Below, piece after piece: positions 43,926 to 53,833 of a stretch of 64,000 nucleotides of DNA. A model generated the notes under the pieces. The model ran no database searches. It was not told where the DNA came from and saw only the letters and a program-made list of their open reading frames with translations. Made by a program: the position numbers and the translations under genes. This DNA comes from Trichobilharzia regenti (lineage: Eukaryota; Platyhelminthes; Trematoda; Strigeidida; Schistosomatidae): assembly GCA_944472135.2 (NCBI GenBank), contig OX235264.1, positions 91,646,319-91,710,318 of the forward strand, read 5' to 3'. Positions within the stretch are counted from its first letter, which is position 1; the number at the start of each line of letters is the position of its first letter.

Positions 43926-44660
43926 TGTATAGCTTGTAGTAAATATTATGGATGAAAACTGGAACTACCACTGTCTGTCTGTCTGTTTTCGACATAGAAC
44001 TGTCGAAAACTACCACTAAACATAATCAAGAAAAAAAATGAAGACAATACAGTCTATTATGCATAAACAAGCTTTAAGGAGAAGTGATTTATGATATAAT
44101 ATTATTATTCGAAAATTCAGTAAGATAGATCATTGTATTTCAGTTTCAGTTACAGTTTTGTATGTGACGTTTGTATCTTGTATGCCACTGAAATACTTCG
44201 ACGAATGAGCTATGTAGTGTCTCATTTAGAGAAGTGTATTTGCACTGTTAGTCGATTTTACACAGTAGAAATAGACCTAAATAGTTGGCAGCAAACAAGT
44301 GAGATCTCTGCAGCCCTCCTTACGAGCATTCGTACGAATTGATCTTGCTGCATGACTGGTCGATACCAAATTCATAACGTACAGCTTTGCTCAGTAATAT
44401 ATTATCCACTGTCCAGCAGTTTTCTGTATTATAATTTACCCCAATAAAACACTATCACTAAAGACCGAAGATATAAAATGGGTGGAAACTTTCGACAACG
44501 TCTTCACCCAATTGTTTACGTTGACTCCGGCAGCATGGCAGCTGATAATGAGATTATATGTACATTGCTAGTTAAGGAAGGTAAGGCCCCAATGGTTAAA
44601 GTGGCTAGGAGAAGTTTCACATATGCTGAGTCACTAATTTTCTCGATGAACATTGATGAA
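43926..44660. other. Intergenic sequence, nothing recognised
   Basis: A 63-codon open frame at 44478-44669 (plus) runs into the adjoining hairpin arm. It resembles nothing I know and is not supported as a gene. Confidence 0.3.
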
Positions 44661-44915
44661 ATATTTTGATTTGACACTAGTAACTAGTGTGATGCATCTA
44701 GTCCTCTGATTGGTGTAGACTGAATTCTATCAGTCAGGTTGTAATGTGACCACCATTCTAGCTAGCTCGCCTTCACGGTGCATATTGATTTGATAGTATT
44801 AGATGGCGACCTAGCTAGAATGGTGGTCACATTACAACCTGACTGATAGAATTCAGTCTACACCAATCAGAAGACTAGATGCATCACACTAGTTACTAGT
44901 GTCAAATCAAAATAT
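44661..44915. repeat. Hairpin: inverted repeat with 111-bp arms
   Basis: Arms 44661-44771 and 44805-44915 around a 33-base loop, two mismatches. The arm includes the 17-base palindrome ACACTAGTAACTAGTGT. The right arm coincides with the outer edge of the large inverted repeat and recurs at 63891-64000. Confidence 0.9.
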
Positions 44916-44943
44916 CCACTAGACTCCTACAGGAGGTCAATCG

Positions 44944-45135
44944 CGAGCCCGAATAGCTCAGTGGTAACGTCTCCGACTGCAGCCTTCACTGGGTGACGCG
45001 AGTTCGAATCTCAGAAGGGAAATGAGTTCCTTCAAGGTTGCAGATACGCCTTGCTGATGAGTGCCAACCAGCACGAAACCTAGGTCCAAGGCTTCCTGCC
45101 GATTGCCTCCAGCCATCTAGTATTATTGATGAAAT
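44944..45135 (+). repeat. SINE with tRNA-like promoter and hammerhead ribozyme
   Basis: A box TAGCTCAGTGG (44954-44964) and B box GTTCGAATC (45002-45010) match the internal RNA polymerase III promoter consensus. A canonical hammerhead follows at 45040-45099. This is the organisation of schistosome Sm-alpha, but the sequence differs from the abundant Sm-alpha-like copies in the UGDH introns. Confidence 0.8.
45040..45099 (+). ncRNA. Hammerhead ribozyme (type I, canonical core)
   Basis: CTGATGA (45054-45060), stem II GTGC/GCAC with loop CAACCA, GAAA (45075-45078), stem III ACC/GGT closing on two bases, and cleavage after C45086 in a GTC context. Stem I pairs GCCTTG (45048-45053) with CAAGGC (45087-45092). 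Beyond an internal loop, GCAG (45040-45043) pairs with CTGC (45096-45099). All conserved core bases are present. Confidence 0.88.
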
Positions 45136-46055
45136 ATATTGTGGTTCGAAAAAATCATTGAAACCGGCAGGTATGAAGTGATGAGGCATCTAGGATTTTA
45201 CAAGGACCGTATCTTAGGCACGACTGTGTCACACTGATTGAACATGAATCACATAAATTGTTTTTTAAATTAATTAAAATACTGTTGAAACGGGTAAAAT
45301 TACAAGTGTTTCCGACGTATAACTTATGTCTAGCCTGGCTAAGAGTCCATATTTAAAGCCTCGTCAACTTATTTGAACTTCATGTCTGTAAATGACTTCA
45401 CTTAAAAACGCAATACTAGTAAGCTATTTTACTCGAAAATTAGGACATTTTAAGAGTTTCGGGATGAAAAAAGTCATCTGGCTTCATGTAAACTACATTT
45501 GAGGCCCAGAGAATAACCATTTAATTGAAGTCTGAATTTCAACCTAATACTGATATCTGTATGCACTTAATAATTTCACAAAAGAGTTTAGCTCCTCCTC
45601 AGAAGTCGCCATCATTTCTCGCAGATAACTGCTGAAAAAAGTTCTGGTTTCCATTCTGATAATTTAACAACGCTGTCACTAAGTCCTACTATTCTCCCAT
45701 TCTTAAAACGCTTTAAAATGCCGCACTGGTAAAACTCAAAAGTAATTACAGTCACGTTTGGATTCTTTCTATGACTATAGTCAGTGTAGTGCATAAATGA
45801 AATATTCAATGCTTACGTATTTTGTGGTGAATAAAATAAGTATTTTACGAGAAAATATGACCCAGATGTTACCATAAATTACGTTAAGTCAAGGCAGTGT
45901 TTGTATATACACCTGCAACAGACGAACACAGCGAGTCTGACGTATAAACCCTCAAAACAAAATCCATACAAAACATGCCCCATTATCGACTTGCAAGTCA
46001 CTATACTAAACATTGATATATCCCCGAAATACAGTAGGGTATTTGTTCTGCTCAG
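45136..46055. other. Arm sequence, nothing recognised
   Basis: AT-rich with only short open frames. Mirrored at 62751-63670. Confidence 0.35.
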
Positions 46056-46059
46056 ATAA

Positions 46060-46805
46060 CACATTAATAACAAAAATTAGGTCGAGTGGTATCCTATTGA
46101 GCCATATCGTTGACATCATCGATGACAGACGCTTAATTTCCTGCAATAAATTTGCTACAGGGATTTTTTCGGACTATCAACATCCAATTTACCTGCAGCT
46201 TTCACCTTCCATCTCCTCCGGTAGAACAAGAATTTATTTCAAAAGACTTTATGCGTGCACTTCTAAGTACAAAAGTTCCACGATACCGCATCTGAAACTC
46301 ATTGTTTTATATGATGAAAGTACTGTCAAGGATGAACTAACTCACCTTCTTTCCTCTAGTAAATAAACCGATTCTCTCCGCCGTTATACCATCAGATCTT
46401 ACTGTTATTATTCTTATTATATTTGTTATCCCCTCAATTGTTTTGTTTTATTTTTTTCTCGCAAGCATAAACACCATTCAAGCTCTGTTATAGTTCTTAT
46501 TTTTTTACTTTCCCCTCACCATGATAAATGAAGAGAAAATTAGATTCTACACCCTATAACATGTTAAAATTTCTATACTGTATCGACAATACTATTTGAA
46601 ACAAACGCAATGTTATAATTATTAAAATCATCATTCTCATTTTGTGCTTTAACATTTTTTGACTTTATTCCTACAGTAAATGTAAACAAACCCCTGCAGT
46701 TAACTTCATTTATATTTTTAATGTATTAGATGCAGTATTGTGACGAACTCTGAGAATTCCATGCTTCGTCGATAGTACTGTTTTTGGAATAAAGCAGATT
46801 TTTAC
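46060..46805 (+). mobile_element. CR1/Jockey-like LINE 3' end
   Basis: The open part at 46013-46366 reads SSGILLSHIVDIIDDRRLIS, then SDYQHPIYLQLSPSISSGRT and a KRLYACTSKYKSSTIPHL segment. This is the same C-terminal region as at 28200-28490, here less broken. The 3' UTR carries CTGAGAATTCC and GGAATAAAGCAG. Confidence 0.7.
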
Positions 46806-46809
46806 TATT

Positions 46810-48112
46810 ACCTATTGACTATATTAAAAATAAAAGGTTTCTGCCAAAGAATTAGAGAGACACGAGTTCACTAGAAACTTTCCAGAGTGGGCGTTTAATG
46901 TTAAAATTTTTAACAGTGGACAGCAACATGAATACACATATCAACGACTAAAAATACCTTCGGAAATTCAGAATGAATCTTGGAAACTTCGAACTGGGCG
47001 GCTTTTGACTAGGTCGCAAACCACTAGAAACTGACGCGCCCAAACCCCGAACGAACACTTTAAGTTATGTAGTCAAATCAGTGAAATTTTCTGCATAGCA
47101 CAGTGAATCACTTTTAAATGAACTTTCTGAACACTCAAATTTGCTTTATTATTACATATTTTCTTAGTAGACCCGCCATGAGTACTCTGCAGACTTAAAG
47201 AAACTTAGCTCCTTAAGTGATGCCTGTGCAATCATGCAATTATCTAAGCCATATTAAAAGTGAATTTCATATAGTCTTATAGGTTTTTTCATGACTACCA
47301 TGGCAGCCATACAGGCATAGTAAGAGAGGAGGTAAATGTGCTTGTATTTTAATAACCAAAATAATCAGCTTTTAAGTTGCCATGAGATGATGTGTGTATA
47401 AGACTAAGTGGTTAGTTTTTACATGCACTTTTACAGACCACCAACTCTTCGACCACAGGACAAACCTTCAAGTTTAAGCTCTCCTCACAAATTGTTTTCG
47501 GATATTTAGACGTAATTATAAATCAAAAAAGGAATAGCCGCATTATGTTGGCAAAAATTGATACAGTTTACCCTGTGAAGATATGCTTCTGTCCTCTTCG
47601 TTAAATAATCAACATAATTTACCGTAAATTATAGGAACAATGTAAGACGTCACTTTTGAAACTTCTCTCTGTTTTCCTAACATCTGCAGTAAGGCCAGTG
47701 TATAGACTGGAGTGTTCTGTTTCAGCTTTATTTTAGATATTGAAGAGTTAAAGATCATGAGTTTACAGGTCTTAAAAACATTGTTCTCATTATGAGGAAG
47801 CAATACGGGTGGGTATTTGAGCTCTTGTCCAAGGAACGAGAATAAACATGGCAGGCGAAAAAGGTAAAAAGTGACATTTATCAAGCTTTGTGTGACTATA
47901 CGTGGTGGTGTAAAATCGAAGTGGGCCGAACGCAGTGATGTTTATTTATTCACGTATAAAAGGATTTAGCGAGTGGTATATAACAGGACGGGACATAATA
48001 TGTAAAGTAAATGAGTTAACCTTATCCCTACCTTCATATCTTCTGGTCGATCATCTCCACCACCGCCTATCTCAATTACGAGATTCGCGTATCGCAGAAA
48101 TCCATGTTTAAG
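46810..48112. other. Arm sequence, nothing recognised
   Basis: No coding or repeat family identified. Mirrored at 60694-61996. Confidence 0.35.
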
Positions 48113-48117
48113 CTAGC

Positions 48118-48476
48118 TGTCAATGTAGTTGAAGATTGAACGATCAATTCATGGTTGTTTACTCAAACCCAACTTCTTCAATATTCGCGGAGGCATCAAT
48201 CTGCCAGTCATCGTCTCATCGGTCGCTGTTCAGAAAGAAGTCAGGACAAAACCGTCAGAAGTAATATTGTGATTTATTATTGTAGTATTTGTACATAGAC
48301 CTTAGTTGTAAAGTTGGCTATATGCTGGTGTTACAATAAAGAATTCTCGAGTCGCCAATCTGTGTTCTGGTTTTTGCGTCCGTTATTACTACGCGTTTCT
48401 GAGAAGCTTCGAGGGACAGCGTGAGTCCCAGCGTAGCAAGAGCTGGGCATTAACGGTTTACGAGACGTGACTGACA
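48118..48476 (+). mobile_element. Solo BEL-type LTR with 5-bp target duplication
   Basis: A 359-bp unit starting TGTCAATGTAG and ending GTGACTGACA (TG...CA), flanked on both sides by CTAGC (48113-48117 and 48477-48481). An AATAAAG motif lies at 48334-48340. It resembles the LTR at 52490-52821 more than the one at 49541-49906. Confidence 0.9.
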
Positions 48477-48481
48477 CTAGC

Positions 48482-49535
48482 TTTATGACATGATTATGTA
48501 CTTCTGTATGGGATAGCTCTCAAACTGTTGCGAGGAATGACAACAGTCACTGAAATGTGATCTACAATCATACCCAGTTGTGGCAGCACTTTGATGAAAA
48601 TTATTCACTTTAGCTAGTAGAAGGTGCAGTTGACGAAGAAGAGGCTTGTTCACACAGAGGAATAAAAGCGAAATGTTAAGGATGCTAATAATAGCTGAAA
48701 TTTTACAAAGAAGTTCACATTCTCTGAGTGGCCTACAGTTTGCAGTTTCACAAGTGCTGTCCTGTAAGTATGGGTTGATCTTAATCACTTCTTCACGTTC
48801 TTAGCTACTCATTAGCGAAATCAATCCCTCAAATTGGCGTCAAGATGCTCGAGTTTATCCAAAGTTAAAAAACCAGATTTGGTGTGTATACCAGCTAATT
48901 GAAGGGTCAGAGTACTTTGCCATGATGGTCTAATGATGACCCATATTTTTTAATGTTTTTGAATGCGATTTTCAGTTAAAGCATTCTTCCGGCGTATGTG
49001 ACATTGGCAGCACAAAGCTCTCCCGACACGCTACGTTTGCTGCATTTGTGCAAGCAAATATCACTTAATACTGATATCCGCGTAGTGTCATGCCTTAAAG
49101 GAGGCAGTAGTTTCCAAAGTCAAACGTGTATTTTTGCTTTTTTTATGATATCATGTTAGTGTATTTGCCCAGTTTAAAGAAGCGCTGTTGTCCTCACTCA
49201 TCGCGTAATTTCAGCATTATTTTTATTTTGATATATTCAGTACAGTCTGGTTTCATTTTAACAGAAAAAGGAGTACTATTGTGATCACACTGTGTAGTGA
49301 TACGGTGAAGTTGTGTTTCAAAAAGCCTTTGGAAAATATTCAGCTTCCAACATAATTAAGTCCAATGCGTGTAAGAAGACTATTATATAAGCATGAATAA
49401 GGACAATTTGTTCGAAAGTTATGGAAGACTTAATGTCGCAGTGGATTCATAATAAACCACTGCGCATTAAGAATATGAAGTAAAATACTGCTGATGTCTT
49501 GTTCCTTTCTGTAGTATACCAAATTACTTAAAAAG
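48482..49535. other. Arm sequence, nothing recognised
   Basis: A 101-codon open frame on minus at 48483-48788 has no recognisable motif. Mirrored at 59271-60324. Confidence 0.35.
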
Positions 49536-49540
49536 ACCAG

Positions 49541-49906
49541 CTTCAATGTCGTTGAGGATTGAACGATCAATTCATGGTTGTTTGCTCAAAGCCGACTTTA
49601 TATTTTTGGCGGTAGTCATCGATCCAGCTGTCATCGTCTCATCGTTCGCTGCTCGATGGAAGACAGAAAACTATTGGAAGTAATATCGTGATTTATTGTT
49701 GTAACATTTATTCTTGGACCTTGTGTGTGATAACCTTATTGTTGGCTACATATTGACGTCAGTATAAATGATTCTCGAGTCGCCAATCTGTGTTCTGGTT
49801 TTTCCGCGTTGGTTATCACGGATTGTCTCTGAAAGTGTACGAGGGACAGCGTGAGGTCCGGCGTAGTAAGAGCTGGACATTGACAGTTTATGAGAGTTAG
49901 CTGACA
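49541..49906 (+). mobile_element. BEL 5' LTR (left copy)
   Basis: About 366 bp, aligned along its length with the solo LTR (GATTGAACGATCAATTCATG near the start, GAGTCGCCAATCTGTG in the middle) and ending CTGACA at 49906, with gag following. The 5' terminus is uncertain because TG is replaced by CT. It differs clearly in its 3' third from the other LTRs. Confidence 0.8.
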
Positions 49907-50011
49907 GATTCTGATAGTGTTTGGATAGTTTCCGTTCGTCTTTCCTGGTGCTTGCAAGTCTTCTTTGGACAAGTATTATCTGGAACTTTTCTGGAATTTT
50001 GGTCGGGTTCA

Positions 50012-51130
50012 ATGATCCCTGGGTCGAAGAAGAGAGAAAGTGTCTCTGAAGCAAGCAGGAAAGTAAGTAATGTTGACTTGCCTGTTACATGTAATGATGT
50101 GTGTGATGTCAAGCATGATAAGGTTGATGTCAATGTTTCGTCGTCTAGGGATAATAGGGACTTTAAACTACCTAAATGTGAGTATCGGTGTTTCGACGGA
50201 AACCCAGCTGACTATCCACAATTTGTAAAAGAGTTTGAAATCATGTTGAGTGGGCTTGAATTAAATGATGAAATGAAGTTGATGTATTTGATGAGGTACT
50301 GCACTGGAATTGCTGCAAGAGCTATGAAGTGTTGTAAGTTCATTCCGCCAAATGAAGGATATACTTAGGCGATGTGTATCCTGCGTCAAAGGTTTGGAAG
50401 ATCTTCGATGATTGTAAGGAACGTATTCGAGGCTGCTAACAGTAATTGTAATCAATTACAAGATGACTCCAAGGCACTCTTTGAGCTTTTAGATAATCTG
50501 ATGACTCACAAGAATGCGTTGATTTCGACGAATTGAATGAGAGATCTGAACTCAAGTTCCGTCCTAGAGGTAATAGCGAGACGCCTACCTACTCAACTGC
50601 AAAGGAAGTGGGTGAAGATAAGGTCTCGTATGGAAGTTGAAGGTACTGAGCCAAAGTTTGGTGTTATCCTGAAACTGGTAAAAGATAGTGTCAATCAAGC
50701 TATGAGCAAGTTTGTCAGTATATTGCATCCCACCCTTAGAATAGAGCAGTCTGAGAGCAAAACGCAATCATTTATGACGAAAGGGTCCTAAAGAAGTGGT
50801 TATCGAAAAAGCTTCATGGTGTCTAGTAATCCACATAAACTTAGTGAGTGTGGCAGCTTTCGTGGGACATCCTCAAAAGAGAGGTTACAAGTTGAGAGAC
50901 AAACGCGGTTGCGTTTTAAACGTTTGCGAGAAGTGCACACAAAGGCGGACTGTAAATCAGTAACCAAGTATAGTGGTAAGATAAATGTGAAATCAAGGTC
51001 TGACTCCGAATGGTGTGACGATAATGGTGCGGTGAAGAAGCCTGTAGTTGCAACTGGTGAGTCATTGTTGATTAGAGAGTCGCAGACAACAGTTTATACA
51101 GGAGAAGAGAGTTACAGTTTCAGAGTCTAG
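50012..51130 (+). pseudogene. BEL/Pao gag, left copy, decayed
   Basis: The first ATG in frame is at 50012 (MIPGSKKRESVSEAS); the frame is open upstream from a non-ATG codon. KLPKCEYRCFDGNPADYPQF and VKEFEIMLSGL are the BEL gag core. A TAG at 50366-50368 interrupts it. It continues AMCILRQRFGRSS, a further stop near 50534, then RLPTQLQRKWVKIRSRMEVE. The zinc-knuckle region near 50840-50950 has lost key cysteines (RFKRLREVHTKADC where CxxC is expected). It is identical to the right copy only up to 50387. Confidence 0.8.
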
Positions 51131-51945
51131 TTCTGACTCCACAAGGTTAAAAAGTGTAACTAGTCAGAGCAAAGGTACAAAACCTTTAAGGATCTATGAG
51201 GAAGAGCCCAAATCGTCTACTGCTGTTATTAAAGAGTTTGGAAATGATAAAGTCGACCAGATAGACGACAGTAAAATGAATATTTATGATTATGATCATG
51301 ATAGTGCACTTTTGTCTTTGGTTGATCATGGTGAGGTGAGGGGATTGCCTACTGCTGCTAGGTTGAACGAAGGCTTTGTAGAGATTGAACGTTAAGTACG
51401 CTTAAAGGCAGATGCAGTCGCAGAAGGTATGGATACTCGTGATACAATCAGTGTAAGTGATCAGCGTGTAGCCCACCTGTCGACAGATATTAAGGCTGAA
51501 CAGGTGCTAATCATAAAAGATAGCAGTGGTGGTAATCCAACAGCTTCTGATGTACCACTAAGTTCGTCAACTTTTGTCACTCAGTCGTCTTTGGTGTTGT
51601 CATCCACAATGAAAGAGACGTCCATGTACTTACGTTTCTTGTACTATGACTATGCTAGTATCAGTGCATTTGAAGAAACGAAAGATATAGGTCAGTTTAA
51701 TGAGGATAAGTACACTGTGTACGAGAGGGTAATGGTTAAACTGGCTTGCACGAATAAAGTCCTTTCAAGTTTCAAGTTACTATTTGAATGTTATTAACTT
51801 TGGTGTAAACTGCTATGTGTCTACACTTGGTCGCTCACATAGGTCGTATGTTTGTTAGTCATCTATATTCCGCGATAAAATGACATAGGCGTGTCACTAT
51901 TCGGAGTTGAGGATATAGATGATAGAAGGAGGTCAGTATATAAAC
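51131..51945 (+). pseudogene. Decayed BEL interior, no recognisable domain
   Basis: Lies between gag and the 3' repeats of the left element. Open pieces such as 51429-51797 show no protease, RT or integrase motif. Pol appears to have been deleted or replaced here. Confidence 0.4.
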
Positions 51946-51949
51946 TCTG

Positions 51950-52440
51950 CGACGATTTTCCAACCTAGGGTATTAACCAGAGAAGGGATGTAGGCGAACC
52001 GCAGTAAGTCCCACAATTCTTCAAGGATAATGCGTCGAAGCTCAGCATATAGTACTTGGTGTGTTACTTTGTATATATGTTCATGTTGTATATACTGAAT
52101 TGGTAACATCTAACATCTTTCTCTTCGTAACTTCGTTTGTGTCTCGATGTCTTCCACTTGTATCGTCAAACTGAGAAGGAATGTAGGCGTACTGCTGTAG
52201 GTCCCTCAGTACCTCAAGAGTAGTTCGTCAAGCCAGAGTCAACAACATTTGATGTATTGATTGTACATATGCTTGTGTTAAGTACCTGAGTTGGTCACAA
52301 TTAATGTAATTCTTGGATAATCTTGTAAGTGTCAGGATATTCTTCAATTTACAATGAACAACCTCAGAAGGGTTGCAGGCGCACTGGTATCAGTCCCGCA
52401 ATTCTTCAAAGTAATTCCATAGAGACATGTTCTGCGAGGT
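51950..52440 (+). repeat. BEL 3' UTR tandem repeats, left element
   Basis: Three units at about 195-base spacing, starting near 51975, 52171 and 52366, each with a GAGAAGGGATGTAGGCG-like start and a TCCC...CTTCAA-type middle. The same repeats, in the same orientation relative to their element, are at 53510-53770 on minus. Confidence 0.75.
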
Positions 52441-52489
52441 TATTTGTACTGTTAGTACATATCTATAGTGCGTCATATCAATTGATGTT

Positions 52490-52821
52490 GTCAGCCACGT
52501 CTCATAAACCGTCAATGCCCAGCTCTTACTACGCTGGGACTCACGATGTTCCTTGAAGTTTCTCAGAAACGCTTAGTAATAACGGACGCAAAACCAAACC
52601 ACCGATCGGCTACTCGAGAATTCTTTATTGTAACACCAATATATAGCCGACTTTAAAATTGAGCTTTAACTAAGGTTTCTGACAGATTTGGACTGCGTTC
52701 CTTCTGAAGAGCGACAGAGGAGACGATGACTGCTGTATGGAGGTCTCCACGAAAATATAGCGAAGTTGGATTTTGAGCAAACAACCATGAATTGATCGTT
52801 CAATCTTCAACTACATTAACA
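52490..52821 (-). mobile_element. BEL 3' LTR of the minus-strand element
   Basis: On minus it starts TGTTAATGTAG at 52821 and ends GTGGCTGACA at 52490 (332 bp), directly after a polypurine stretch GGGGAG (52827-52822). It resembles the solo LTR and differs from the 5' LTR at 58900-59265, so the element's two LTRs are not a matched pair. Confidence 0.85.
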
Positions 52822-52829
52822 CTCCCCGG
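52822..52829 (-). other. Polypurine tract of BEL element
   Basis: CCGGGGAG immediately before the LTR start, as expected for the plus-strand primer site of an LTR retrotransposon. Confidence 0.7.
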
Positions 52830-53505
52830 CAAAAATGCATCCATCCCTTTTTGCCATCACGACCAATACACGTTGACTTGGATGCCATTCCGAGGAACTG
52901 GGCCACATGGACAGAGCTGAAATGGAAAACGAACAGCAAAGCCGACACGTCACAAGCATACCCACAGCACGATCTCACACATCGATGGCGACCTGCACCT
53001 CCAGGTAAAGGCATTCTCTTGACATCTTGCAACACAATCGCCACTTGCTAGAACGACTCTTGCAAAATGCAACGGGACCATAGCACCATCTCATAATACT
53101 CTTTACATATCCTCTTATCTATTCACTCCCGATTACCACGGCTATCACTTGTCACACATTTTGCCTCAGTTCTAGTAACGGCGACGTGTGCAGGCCTCAG
53201 TCATCTACATTCTCCCTCCCTGGCGTGTGGGACCACAGCCAATCACTATCTCCGTGTGCATGCCATTCTCAGCACTAGCTTCCCCGGCGCATAAGACCCA
53301 TCTGCTGTCTTTAACATCAATCAATTCATTCAAGGATCTAGAAGGCTTGAAACAACTTCAGAAGTAATCACGACGAAAATTTTAACAAAATTATGCATAA
53401 CAACAAGACACGAAAACAACAAGTAAACACAGTGAATCCAAAAACACCAATTGATATGACACACCACACATATATACAAACTGTACACAAAAACTCGCGG
53501 ATCAT
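52830..53505 (-). other. BEL 3' region between the repeats and the polypurine tract
   Basis: No protein motif. It is part of the minus-strand element by position. Confidence 0.45.
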
Positions 53506-53509
53506 GTCT

Positions 53510-53775
53510 CTATGTAGGTCCTTTGAAGAATTGTAGGACTTAAACTTGCATGCCTGCAACCCTTCACAGGTTGACGATTGTGAGTTGAATAATGTCCGGA
53601 CACAAACAAGATTAACCAACAATTACATTAATTGGAACCAACTCAATTACTTAACACAAGCATATGTACAATCAATACATCAAATGTTGTTGACTCTGGC
53701 TTGACGAACTACCCTTGGAGAGCTGCAGGACTTACAGCAGTAGGCCTACAGCCCTTCTCTGGTTAACGCACTAGA
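53510..53775 (-). repeat. BEL 3' UTR tandem repeats, right element
   Basis: Two units of the ~195-base repeat seen at 51950-52440. On minus they lie between the integrase stop and the polypurine tract. Confidence 0.7.
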
Positions 53776-53833
53776 TTGAAATGTCTGCAAGTGGTTGATC
53801 CTCCGACTCTGAACTCTCAGCACCTTCCACTAG

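Larger units (their letters stand above)
44806..50387 (+). repeat. Left arm of giant inverted repeat
   Basis: Reverse complement of 58419-64000 at constant offset (coordinates sum to 108806), with no indels in the parts compared. Three substitutions were seen: 45842/62964, 46791/62015 and 46805/62001. The inner end is sharp, inside BEL gag. The outer extent is unknown because the window ends. Confidence 0.95.

Noticed and set aside
44478..44669. A 63-codon plus-strand open frame as a small host gene
   Set aside because: No recognisable motif, it ends in the hairpin arm, and no splice or promoter context is visible.
44946..45015. A functional tRNA gene
   Set aside because: A and B boxes are present but the sequence does not fold as a cloverleaf with an acceptor stem, and it continues into a SINE body.
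48483..48788. A 101-codon minus-strand open frame in the palindrome arm
   Set aside because: Its composition is not protein-like, it has no domain, and its mirror copy is present only because the arm is duplicated.
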